The notes beneath the pieces were generated by a model, which did not search any database, was not told where the DNA came from, and saw only the letters and a program-made list of their open reading frames with translations. 39,717 nt of DNA from an uncultured Thiotrichaceae bacterium (lineage in GTDB: Bacteria > Pseudomonadota > Gammaproteobacteria > Thiotrichales > Thiotrichaceae): assembly GCA_902727985.1 (NCBI GenBank), contig CACVAY010000013.1, forward strand, positions 1 to 39,717, in the 5' to 3' direction. The translations under genes were made by a program, and so were the position numbers. Below, one piece after another: positions 17,525-26,500 of this stretch. How positions within the stretch are numbered: the stretch's first letter is position 1; every line of letters starts with the position of its first letter.

Positions 17525-18550
17525 ATGCATATTTTGAAACATCTCTATCTTGCTCCCATTTGGCTACTTGAATTACTCAGCTCTGCCAAATCTTTTCAAT
17601 CCAATCCTATTCTGGGAAACGCTCTATTAAACCGTTTAGGTTTGCATGTGTGTCGATTGTTACTATCTCATACGATTATGCGATTACGTATGCATTCATT
17701 AACGTGGGGACTCTCGAAAGCAGACAGACAAGCTTATTTTCGAGATGGTTACCTACTCAAAGAAAATTATCTTAGTTCATCAAAACATCGTTGCTTAAAA
17801 GAAGAACTCTCTCTGTTTTCTGGTGAAACACGCCAGTCTATTCAAGGTAATGCCATTGTAGAAAGAACAGCCCTTGCACCCCATACACTTTCCGAAGCAC
17901 CCGCACTAAGAAGCCTGCTTTCAGCTGCAAACTTCAAACGTTTGTGCCGCTTTACATCTGGCCATGTTCGTCCACCTCTATTCTATCTCGAAACCATTCA
18001 AAACGATGCATACGAACAAGGCGTGGATCCACAAAAATCGTTTCATTCCGATACTTTCCATCCAACCATGAAATGCTGGTACTTCCCAAATCAGGTAACA
18101 CCAAAGCATGGAGCATTCACCTATATTCCAGGCTCTCATCGACTCACATGGAAACGTCTGAAATGGGAGTACCAGCAAAGCATCAACGCAACATCTCTAA
18201 AAAACGCACTAAGCCAACGAGGTTCATTTAGGTTCTCAGATGAGGATATACAAGTCCTAGGTCTCACCAACCCGATTAGCTTTACTGTACACCCGAATAG
18301 CTTGTTATTTGCAAACACCTTTGGCATTCATCGTCGCGGCGATAGTGAAGGAAGCACGACACGAACGTCTATTTGGGGAGATAGTAGAACAAACCCTTTT
18401 ATACCATTCCCAGGCCTTACCAATAACTGGATTAATGAATTCCAGTACACCCTTCTAAACACCTATAGAAAAAATGTCGATCGTCAAGCCGCGAAAGCAG
18501 GACGACCATCTCCCTGGAAGCGTGTACCGAAAAAAGACCACTCTACATAG
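17525..18550 (+). CDS. Phytanoyl-CoA dioxygenase (PhyH) family oxygenase
   Basis: A 341-residue Fe(II)/2-oxoglutarate-dependent dioxygenase. The metal triad is visible: H174 and D176 in FHSDTFHP, and distal H269 in FGIHRRGDS. R280 in TTRTSIWGDSR is placed to bind 2-oxoglutarate. The segment GAFTYIPGSHRLTWKR is typical of PhyH proteins. Family members hydroxylate lipids, fatty acyl groups and natural-product intermediates. An extra N-terminal stretch of about 60 residues is mostly hydrophobic and basic. No good ribosome site precedes 17525, so the true start may lie further in. It is about 5 kb upstream of the PKS on the same strand, with a lipoprotein gene in the opposite direction between. 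A tailoring role in that pathway is possible but inferred only from position and family. Confidence 0.8.
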   Translation: MHILKHLYLAPIWLLELLSSAKSFQSNPILGNALLNRLGLHVCRLLLSHTIMRLRMHSLTWGLSKADRQAYFRDGYLLKENYLSSSKHRCLKEELSLFSGETRQSIQGNAIVERTALAPHTLSEAPALRSLLSAANFKRLCRFTSGHVRPPLFYLETIQNDAYEQGVDPQKSFHSDTFHPTMKCWYFPNQVTPKHGAFTYIPGSHRLTWKRLKWEYQQSINATSLKNALSQRGSFRFSDEDIQVLGLTNPISFTVHPNSLLFANTFGIHRRGDSEGSTTRTSIWGDSRTNPFIPFPGLTNNWINEFQYTLLNTYRKNVDRQAAKAGRPSPWKRVPKKDHST

Positions 18551-18601
18551 ACTTATTCATAGCCATGATGCGGCCAAACCATATTAAAAAATTCAACTTA
18601 A

Positions 18602-18892
18602 TTAGATGCTTGGATCCACAACACCTTTTTCGATTTTTTTATCGGCAATGATGTAATTTGTCGCTAACTCGGCTAACTGAAAAATATTATCATCGACAGC
18701 TTTCATTGCTACTCCCGCCATGATAATTCCTATAACCTTCTTCACCTCTTTTTTCACCCGAGGTGGCGTCTTAATCGTTTCCACAATTGACCCATCTGGA
18801 TACTTTTCAATAGTTATCGTCGTTGCAGGGGTGCAAGCAGATAGGGTAATAGCAAAGGTCAAAGCTGTAACAATCTGGTTTTTCTTATTCAT
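18602..18892 (-). CDS. Small predicted lipoprotein
   Basis: A 96-residue protein with a type II signal peptide ending in the lipobox LSAC (C20). The mature chain begins TPATTITIEKYPDGSIVETIK and includes a short hydrophobic helix (VIGIIMAGVAMKAV) before a charged C-terminus. The AGAGAG upstream of the ATG is a fair ribosome site. It converges with the dioxygenase gene. Function is not recognised. Confidence 0.7.
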   Translation of the reverse strand: MNKKNQIVTALTFAITLSACTPATTITIEKYPDGSIVETIKTPPRVKKEVKKVIGIIMAGVAMKAVDDNIFQLAELATNYIIADKKIEKGVVDPSI

Positions 18893-19381
18893 AAAATAGC
18901 TCTCTTAAAAAAATAATAGCGTAAAGTCATAGGGGCATAACGATGCGCTCTGACAAATACTGAACAAGCTCGTGCTTATTCGGTCATACCTCAATATTCT
19001 TATTGTGTTTTACTACCACTAATGGGGAATTTGGATAAAGCCCTACTTCACCTAAACCAACTTTATACCTCAGCCCCGATTTTCCACCTCCTTCCTCATA
19101 TTATTAGCACTCAGCAAAGGTTCAAGATGTAACTTGGCCATGAATTGTATAGAAAATAAGCAAAACCTCACCTGTACCCAAGCTTAATCTGTGTCTTAAC
19201 TCATACAAATATGCATGATTTTCCCTCTACTTTTTACTTATTAAGACAAGTCTTGTCCTCATAAACGACAAATGTTCACTTTTTGTTCACTCAAGATTCA
19301 GTAGTATTGGCACAATTTTGTCCTAATTATGGGTTTTTCGGTCATAAATAGGATTAATTTGGGTTTAAGGAAGGATAATTT
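18893..19381. other. Regulatory region between lipoprotein and HTH-regulator genes
   Basis: A 489-bp divergent gap without a gene. The last 140 bp, in front of the regulator, contain a palindrome and a tandem octamer repeat (listed separately) and an AAGGAAGG ribosome site at 19367-19374. Confidence 0.5.
19245..19291. promoter_or_regulatory. Candidate operators upstream of the HTH regulator
   Basis: GACAAG-T-CTTGTC (19245-19257) is a perfect palindrome around one base. TGTTCACT occurs twice, at 19273-19280 and 19284-19291, spaced 11 bp or one helical turn. Both lie 90-140 bp before the regulator start. Autoregulation by this gene's own HTH domain is the obvious hypothesis. Confidence 0.4.
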
Positions 19382-20443
19382 ATGTCTGATAGTGCAGAAA
19401 TAAGAAAACAAAACTTACTATCTATCCTCAATAAGGATTACAAAGCTCAACGCACTGCATTAGCAGATCGTCTCGATATAAGCAGCGGTGGACTTAATAA
19501 ATATATTGGAAATGGTAAAACCCGACCGATGAGTGATCGTACCGCTCGCTTATTTGAAAGACGTCTGGGATTAGAATTTCAGGCACTTGATACAGTTGCA
19601 CATGCCGATAATGTTAACTTTTACTACATTCGCATTGTCTTTGAGGGCCATAGCGTTAACGAATTTCTACGTAAACTCCATAAATTCTCTATTATTCAGG
19701 AAGCTAGCGCTCAATACGGTGAAACTGATATTTTCATCAAAATCAAATCTACGGAAGCACAGTTCCAAAAACTGGTTTTTGACCATCTGCGAGCCTTTCC
19801 AGGAGTTTCAACAACCATAACTTCACAAGCATTATCATCAGCTCGTTGGCAGAGAAAACAAGAAGGGCATAACAATATTCCAGGCAGCGAGGATTCAACA
19901 GAAACCTATTTGAACTCCTTCCTTCAATCAAAAAGCCGCGAATTATATAAACAGATTGCGCAACTGGATAAAGGAGAACATATCATCGTGGGTTTGGATG
20001 ATATGGAAACTATTCGCTACCAAGATTTACTCAGCGAGAGCACTCGTGAAGTACTCGTCACGAAATGGGTTTTTGAAAACGATATAGATGCTTTTGAAGA
20101 TAATATTGCCAAGTATTCGCGTCTTGTCGATGATCAAGTCACCCTAAAACTACTGGTTATTTATGACGACTCACTCCCTGCAAAGATGCAGCAACAACTC
20201 CAAGCTTACCTCGAAAAATATACGAGATATACCAATCAAACAACATTAAGTCTTGTTCACTCTCAATGGGTCAACAGTAATTTTGACCGAGGCTGTGAAT
20301 GGTTTACGATTTTTGATGGACACCTAGTGAGTATCCGTGAAAAATCTTTCATCAAACTTCACTACAGCAAGACCATGCTAGATCATTACCAAAAAGTCTT
20401 CCAAAAAAATTGGAACAAAGCGCTGCGTATTCAAGAATCCTAA
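19382..20443 (+). CDS. Transcriptional regulator: XRE-like HTH plus Lrp/AsnC-type ring domain plus unknown C-terminal domain
   Basis: A 353-residue predicted DNA-binding regulator. Residues 1-60 hold a helix-turn-helix (QRTALADRLDISSGGLNKYI, then TRPMSDRTARLFERRLGL) like XRE proteins. Residues 76-155 (FYYIRIVFEGHSVNEFLRKL, then YGETDIFIKIKST, then FPGVSTTITSQAL) follow the pattern of the Lrp/AsnC ligand-binding ring domain, which normally follows a winged HTH rather than an XRE-type one. Residues 180-353 form a third domain (LLVIYDDSLP, DRGCEWFTIFDGHLVSIREKSF) with some likeness to phospholipase-D-like effector domains of TrmB-type regulators; that likeness is tentative. It is the first rightward gene before the phosphatase-superfamily and PKS genes and could control them. 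Confidence 0.65.
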   Translation: MSDSAEIRKQNLLSILNKDYKAQRTALADRLDISSGGLNKYIGNGKTRPMSDRTARLFERRLGLEFQALDTVAHADNVNFYYIRIVFEGHSVNEFLRKLHKFSIIQEASAQYGETDIFIKIKSTEAQFQKLVFDHLRAFPGVSTTITSQALSSARWQRKQEGHNNIPGSEDSTETYLNSFLQSKSRELYKQIAQLDKGEHIIVGLDDMETIRYQDLLSESTREVLVTKWVFENDIDAFEDNIAKYSRLVDDQVTLKLLVIYDDSLPAKMQQQLQAYLEKYTRYTNQTTLSLVHSQWVNSNFDRGCEWFTIFDGHLVSIREKSFIKLHYSKTMLDHYQKVFQKNWNKALRIQES

Positions 20444-20831
20444 GTAGCATTCAAGCTAACTGTGAAATGCTAGTCATCTGCCGAGCAAATGGCTAGCATA
20501 GGTCAGATTCCAAGTAGACAAAAAATATACAACACATCGCCGATACCACACTTCACCTAAACAATACCAATAAGAAACTATTATTAGATATTACTGATAT
20601 TCAGTACTATGATTCTTAGCTTACCTAGAAGCCACTCACATAATTGAGTAAATAACAAGCATTATATGCAAAAAAAATTACAATCTTTTGATTCATAGAT
20701 ATAATTAATAACGTCAAAAGGGCTCAGAAACAAGTACTGCAAAAACTTCGCGTTTGAGAGTACTCCATACTTAGCATTCCAAAATAATCCGAACCAAAAA
20801 CCACAAAAAACTTTAGCTGGAGAATCGCAAA
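20444..20831. other. Intergenic region with hairpins and a promoter candidate
   Basis: A 388-bp gap. ATGCTAG/CTAGCAT (20467-20473 / 20493-20499) forms a hairpin shortly after the regulator stop and may be its terminator. TACTGA-TAT-TCAGTA (20592-20606) is a perfect palindrome. The promoter candidate is listed separately. Confidence 0.45.
20677..20705 (+). promoter_or_regulatory. Candidate sigma-70 promoter of the phosphatase-superfamily gene
   Basis: ATTACA (20677-20682) and a perfect TATAAT (20700-20705) are spaced 17 bp apart. The predicted leader is about 120 nt. A palindrome (20592-20606) lies 70 bp upstream and could be an activator site. Confidence 0.5.
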
Positions 20832-22274
20832 GTGCAAAAGGTATTAGTTTTAGAAATCAACGAAGTTAATTTCGACCTGTTAGAAAAATATGCCGCTGAG
20901 GGGAAGCTACCCAACTTTAAAAAGTTTTTCGACCAGTACGGCTATACTAAAACACACTCCGAATCAGACCAAGGGGTATTGAACCCGTGGGTACAATGGA
21001 TTACAGGTCATACTGGTTTAAACTACGAACAGCATCAAGTTCGTCGCTTAGGTGATATGCAGGGCAAGTCTCACGAACAAATTTGGGAACGCATCGAAAG
21101 AATGGGCAAATCTGTCGGCGTTTTTATTGCATTTAATGCTAAAAATAATCTAAAAAACCCTACGTTTTTCCTTGGCGACCCATGGAGTCGGGAAAAACGT
21201 ATTTTACCTAAAACCGCCGAGTGGGCAGATGATGCTTTAAAACAAATCACTGATGACTATGCAAATGGACGCATTGCTCCCTCTTCTATTTTAAAGCTAA
21301 TAGGGAGCTCTATTGCAAACCTAAGAGCGAAAAACTATCTACGCCTGGCTTCTTATACAAAAGGCTATTTGAGCCGCAAGTTTTATCGGGCTCTGGCCTG
21401 TGATTTATTATTATCAGATATCTTCTTAAAGATGTATAAAAAATCACGCCCTGATTTTGCGACATGTTTCATCAATGGCGCTGCCCACGTACAACACCAT
21501 TATATGTTCTCATCGAAGTATTACGATGGCGAAATCAAAAATCCTGAGTGGTTTTATAAACCTGGTATCGACCCTCTTGAAGAAGTCTACAAACTCTATG
21601 ACTACACATTAGGTGAAATCCAGAAAGAAGTTGGCTCAGATACACGTCTTATGTTGATGACGGCCCTTAGCCAGGAAGCACATGATCGCTTATCTATTTA
21701 TTATCGTCTAAAGGATCATACTCAACATCTTGATGAACTCGGCGTTCCATACACAGATATCCAGCCATTAATGACTGAAGATTTCATTGTTCGCTTTAAA
21801 AACATCAATGAGGCCAAAAGAGGTCAGAAGATTTTTGAATCGGTTAGAACCAAGCTGGATAAGAACATCTTCTATACAACAACAGCGGATGACAACTCAC
21901 GTGAAAATGACACGAATGACCGAGCTTACTATGTTGATAACCGTAATGATGGCAGTTTGTACATCCAGCTAAAACCATCCTCTGATAAATATCCCGACAA
22001 CTTCAGCCTGTATGTTGGTGATGAACAACAAGAAATCACTGGCTTTGAAAATCAGGTTGACTTTGTCTCTATCAAAAATGCAGGCCATAATGAAGCAGGG
22101 TATTTTGCTGATAGCGGTTACTCTAAAGGAGAACTCCCGAGCGATATTTATCTCAATCAGATTCCTGGGCATATTGCTGCAATCTTTGGTGAAAAGAATG
22201 CTTCAGAACTTAAAGACGCTGACATTCATCATACTGAAGAAGAGGCAGAAGCACCTGCTCCTGTAGCAGCATAA
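20832..22274 (+). CDS. Alkaline-phosphatase-superfamily protein (phosphodiesterase-like)
   Basis: A 480-residue protein starting at GTG, with GGAG 9 nt upstream. The opening VLVLEINEVNFDLLEKY is the first strand and metal-binding turn of a subset of the alkaline phosphatase / type I phosphodiesterase superfamily. It is followed by LPNFKKFFDQYG. WITGHTG (57-63) offers the Thr nucleophile, and NGAAHVQHHYM (215-225) offers metal-binding histidines. The usual late SDHG motif is replaced by ALSQEAHDR (278-286), so catalytic competence is uncertain. There is no signal peptide or membrane segment; the last 25 residues are acidic and disordered. Superfamily members transfer or cleave phosphate, sulphate or phospho-headgroups. 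It lies between a regulator and the PKS; a head-group or lipid-maturation role is speculation from context. Confidence 0.65.
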   Translation: MQKVLVLEINEVNFDLLEKYAAEGKLPNFKKFFDQYGYTKTHSESDQGVLNPWVQWITGHTGLNYEQHQVRRLGDMQGKSHEQIWERIERMGKSVGVFIAFNAKNNLKNPTFFLGDPWSREKRILPKTAEWADDALKQITDDYANGRIAPSSILKLIGSSIANLRAKNYLRLASYTKGYLSRKFYRALACDLLLSDIFLKMYKKSRPDFATCFINGAAHVQHHYMFSSKYYDGEIKNPEWFYKPGIDPLEEVYKLYDYTLGEIQKEVGSDTRLMLMTALSQEAHDRLSIYYRLKDHTQHLDELGVPYTDIQPLMTEDFIVRFKNINEAKRGQKIFESVRTKLDKNIFYTTTADDNSRENDTNDRAYYVDNRNDGSLYIQLKPSSDKYPDNFSLYVGDEQQEITGFENQVDFVSIKNAGHNEAGYFADSGYSKGELPSDIYLNQIPGHIAAIFGEKNASELKDADIHHTEEEAEAPAPVAA

Positions 22275-22285
22275 TCACGGTATAG

Positions 22286-22330
22286 AAGCAACCATGCATG
22301 CATGGAGCCTAGATTTTTTCATGGTTGCTT
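22286..22330. terminator. Hairpin between convergent genes
   Basis: AAGCAACCATG (22286-22296) pairs with CATGGTTGCTT (22320-22330), 11 bp perfect. The loop includes the 14-bp palindrome CCATGCATGCATGG (22292-22305) and a run of six T (22314-22319). It lies between the phosphatase-superfamily gene and the convergent SH3-LysM gene, so it probably ends both transcripts. Confidence 0.55.
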
Positions 22331-22354
22331 GTGACTAAAATTCGGGGCCTACAA

Positions 22355-23104
22355 TCACATAGGAAGTTTCAACACCGTACCCACAGATAATGCATAAGGC
22401 GCTTGAATATTATTCAAACGCGCAACGGCAGACCAATGCTTCTTGGTTTTACGCATAATGGCATAGAGTGTATCGCCAGCGACGACAGTATAAGTACCAG
22501 CTACCGTACCTGCCGAGCCAATATCTAACGAACCGTTATTTCTTCCTTTCTCCTCAGCCCCTGTACTAACAGCAGCTCCGTTACCATCATCAGCAACAAG
22601 ATACTGACTACTTACCCAGCCTATTTTTCCACCTGATGAAATACGCGCCCAATAACTCTCTCCCTTCTTAGCCAAGCGCGTGATTTTTATCCCACCCACA
22701 CCATCCTCGAGCGTTCTGAGTTGCCGATAACTTGTGCCAGGGCCATATCGCACATTCAGAGAAGTTCCATTCACATCAACCTTATATTTCGCGCCCTTAT
22801 CAAACTCCATAAAGGATTCAAGATAGCTTTTACTCACCCAACCCACTTTGTCATCCCATTTAATTCTCGCCCAAGTATTTCGCCCTTGTCTCTTCTCACC
22901 TAAAACTTCAACACCACTCGTCCCTCCATCTAAACGACGTAATACTGGATAATGGGTGCCAGGCCCTTCACGAACATTTAACGAACCTGATATATTTTTT
23001 ACTTTTACACCTTCTACAAGCCCTATAGATTGCACAGGCATTGAAAACAGTAACCCCACAACAACCGACAGCGATGCCGTAGTAAACATCTTTATTGTAT
23101 ACAT
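22355..23104 (-). CDS. Exported SH3-SH3-LysM cell-wall-binding protein
   Basis: A 249-residue envelope protein. A signal sequence (about 1-26) precedes two bacterial SH3 repeats (33-97 and 107-170), each with SLNVRxGPGT and GWVSxxYL. A C-terminal LysM domain (204-248: YTVVAGDTLYAIMRKT to VGTVLKLPM) binds peptidoglycan glycan chains. No catalytic domain is present. I chose the ATG at 23104, which has GAGGGAAG upstream, over an ATG at 23146 that would place 14 non-signal residues in front. It is transcribed against the surrounding PKS-region genes and is probably not part of that pathway. It likely tethers to, or senses, the cell wall. Confidence 0.85.
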   Translation of the reverse strand: MYTIKMFTTASLSVVVGLLFSMPVQSIGLVEGVKVKNISGSLNVREGPGTHYPVLRRLDGGTSGVEVLGEKRQGRNTWARIKWDDKVGWVSKSYLESFMEFDKGAKYKVDVNGTSLNVRYGPGTSYRQLRTLEDGVGGIKITRLAKKGESYWARISSGGKIGWVSSQYLVADDGNGAAVSTGAEEKGRNNGSLDIGSAGTVAGTYTVVAGDTLYAIMRKTKKHWSAVARLNNIQAPYALSVGTVLKLPM

Positions 23105-23563
23105 AGAACTTCCCTCATTAATTAACACCTCGCAAGCCAGCAGCACTTGCCTTGTATTATCTATAAGAAACTCACCCTTAAGCTTTAAAACCGTAATGAT
23201 GACATACAGTTACTTAGGGACATCAAACAGATTTCATGCATAGACATTAATTAAATATAGTTCAAGAATGCCCCTTAGATACACGTAAAGTTAAAAAATG
23301 ATGTACTGAACTCTTTCTGGACAATCATTTAACAGTTTCTTTACAATTACTTAAAACGCTCCTCAGCTATTCTGTTCATTATGTTTCAATCACCTTTTAG
23401 AGATATTCTTGAGAATCTTATCTACATTTTGCCCACTCGCCATTGTGTTCCTTACAAACAGGTACTAAGCTTGACCCTGTTAAGGGTTGATTCATACTAA
23501 TTTTAATCTTGAGCCACAAACACCATCACTTGAAATCACATCAAATAATAACCAGGCAATCAT
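23105..23563. other. Divergent promoter region of the SH3-LysM and PKS genes
   Basis: About 460 bp without a gene. GAT-ATTCTTGAGAAT-CTTATC (23402-23422) is a near-symmetric palindrome. TTGACC (23471-23476) with TACTAA (23495-23500), 18-bp spacing, is a weak promoter candidate for the PKS. The PKS start is a GTG with AGG 7 nt upstream. Confidence 0.4.
23402..23422. promoter_or_regulatory. Palindromic site upstream of the PKS
   Basis: ATTCT-TG-AGAAT forms a perfect inverted repeat, with flanking GAT and ATC extending the symmetry. It lies about 50 bp upstream of the candidate -35 box, a fitting position for an activator or repressor site. Confidence 0.35.
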
Positions 23564-26500
23564 GTGAGTAAATTTCCAGAAAAAATAGCAATTATCGGTA
23601 TGTCTTGTCGGTTTCCAGGACAGGCAAACTCACCAGAAGCCTATTGGGACATTCTTCAGTCAGAACAAGATGTTGTTACCGAAATCCCCGCTGATCGCTG
23701 GGGAACAGAGTTCTATCAACACCCCGACAAAAAAGAAGCCGGACGAAGTTATACCTTTGCAGCGGGCGTGTTGGATGATATTGATCAGTTCGATGCAGCT
23801 TTCTTTGGTATTTCCCCAAGAGAGGCGGCACAAATTGACCCACAACAACGCCTATTACTTGAGCTAACCTGGGAATCCTTTGAAAATGCCAACCTTCCTC
23901 CTGAGAAAATGGCAGGTAGTGATTGCGCAGTATACGTCGGTATTGCCAGTACGGATTATGTGCATCGGCGTATTGATGATCTCAGCTCTATCGACTCATT
24001 CTCGATGACAGGGAATACCGCCAGTATTGCCTCAAACCGTCTGTCCTATACGTTCGATCTACGTGGGCCAAGTGTTTCGGTTGATACCGCTTGCTCCTCA
24101 TCATTAGTCGCTGTGAATCAAGCCTGTCAATCCATTTGGTCTGGAGAAGCATCTTGCGCGGTTGCCGGTGGTGTCAACCTGCTGCTACACCCTTTCGGCT
24201 TCGTAGGTTTCTCAAAAGCATCCATGCTATCACCGGATGGTCGCTGTAAGGCTTTTGATGAAAGTGGCAATGGTTATGTACGTTCCGAAGGGGCTGCTGT
24301 TGTTATCCTGAAACCCCTTTCACAAGCTGAAAAAGATGGTGATGTCATACATGCCGTTATTCGTGGAAGTAGCGTTAATTGTGATGGACATACCCAAGGC
24401 ATCACTGTACCCAGTACCCATGGACAAGCCGACCTATTACGTAAGGTTTATAATAAAGCGGGGGTGAATCCTGATGAGCTGAGTTACCTCGAAGCACATG
24501 GCACTGGAACTGCGGTAGGTGACCCATTAGAAACAGCAGCAATCGCTGAAGTGTTGGCCCAACCTCGTAAACGTCCTCTAACGATCGGCTCTGCGAAAAC
24601 CAATGTAGGCCATTTAGAAACAGCTTCTGGCATGGCTGGTTTATTCAAAATCATTATGAGTGTTAAGAATCGAACCATTGCGCGTTCTTTACATTTCAAC
24701 ACGCCCAATAAACGAATAGATTTTGCTGGCTTGAATCTCCACGTAGCGCAACAAACCCAAAGCATTCAATCTGAAACACCATTACTCATGGGTGTTAACT
24801 CCTTTGGCTTTGGCGGTGCTAATGCTCACGTCATCATTGAAGAATACACAACCCAGCCAGCAAAATTATCAACAGCCACAAATATACCTCCGCTATTACT
24901 CAGTGCAAATGGTCTACCTGCTTTACGAGAGTTGGCAGATAGCTATATCCATTTAATCCGTGATACTCCTGATCGTTACTACGATATTGCCTATACCAGC
25001 TTCTTTAAGCGCCAACGATTACAAAAAACGCTCTGTCTACATGGCGAAACCACAGCAGAGATCATCCAGCAATTAGCTGATTTCTCAAATGAATCAGGCA
25101 CTACTCCACACATTCATGAAGCAGAAAAACAAACTGATGCGAAACTGACACTCGTTTTTTCAGGAAATGGCTGTCAATGGCAAGGTATGGGGCAAGCCTT
25201 ATTACAGAATTCCCCTTATTTCAAAACCACAATTAAAGAGATCAACTCACTCCTTAGACCCTACTCTGATATTGATTTATTCGAAGAATTTGCCAAAGAA
25301 ACCAGCAAATCATCTCTAGCAGATACTGCCATTGCACAACCGCTACTATTTGCACTACAAGTGGGAATCGTAAGGTTACTACAGCGGCAAGGTATGCATA
25401 TTTCAGCGGTTATTGGACATAGCGTAGGAGAAGTTGCAGCGGCTTGGGCAGCAGGATGTTTAACACTAAAACAAGCCGTTGACGTTATTTACCACCGCAG
25501 CCATGCCCAAGCAAAAACACAAGGCTCAGGGAAGATGGCAGCGATCTCTTTAGATGTGAAAACACTGGGAGAATATCTAGACACCTTATCTCTCACTCAT
25601 GATATTGAAATTGCAGGCATAAACGGACCAAACTCTCTGACAGCCTCTGGTACAGCAATCGCCATTGATACGCTATGCAATTATCTTACCTCCAAAAATA
25701 TCCAACATAAACGTCTTGACCTTGATTATGCTTTCCATAGCCACCTAATGGATCCAGTAAAAGCATTGGTGCTAGAGAGTCTGAATGATTTAACACCAAA
25801 AATCAGCGAGATAACATTCATTTCCACCGTGACAGGACAAGCAGCCTCAGGAATAAGCTTAGATAATCAATATTGGTGGGATAATATTCGAGAGCCAGTA
25901 CGCTTTTATGAAGGCATGCAAACCCTGCTAGCTTCAGGTCACCAACATTTCATTGAAATTGGTGCACACCCTATTCTTCGCAGTTATATTAATGAATGCG
26001 CAAGAGACACCCATCAACACATTACGATCAGCCCAGGTTTAAGCCGTGAAAACCCACAGCTAAGTGCGATACATGACGCTGCTGACGCTGCAATGCTAGC
26101 GGGGTGCGCATGGGATTTATCAACAGCATTCCCCGAAACAGGCAATGACATACGTCTTCCTAACTATCCATGGCAACGAGAACGCTTCTGGTACCCGCTT
26201 ACCGCAGAAGGCTATAACCTCGTCAATCGGAGTCGTGAACACCCTTTACTGGGGCATCAAATCTCCCAACACCCATTGATTTGGGAGAACACACTTGATA
26301 GTAAGATCTACCCTTATCTTGCTGATCATGTCGTGGATGGCGCAGAGGTATTACCCGGTTCTGCTTATGTAGAAATGGCAATTACTGCCTCTCAACACCT
26401 TATCTCTGATAACAAACTGGCGATTGAAAACATAGAAATTCACGCCCCTATTTTGCTGGATCAAAGCAAGCATGTGCAATTTATTTTAGAAGATGATGGA

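Noticed and set aside
19307-19323. TTGGCAC followed by TTGTCC, resembling a sigma-54 promoter before the regulator gene
   Set aside because: The -12 element reads TTGT rather than TTGC and the spacing is one base short of the GG-N10-GC rule.
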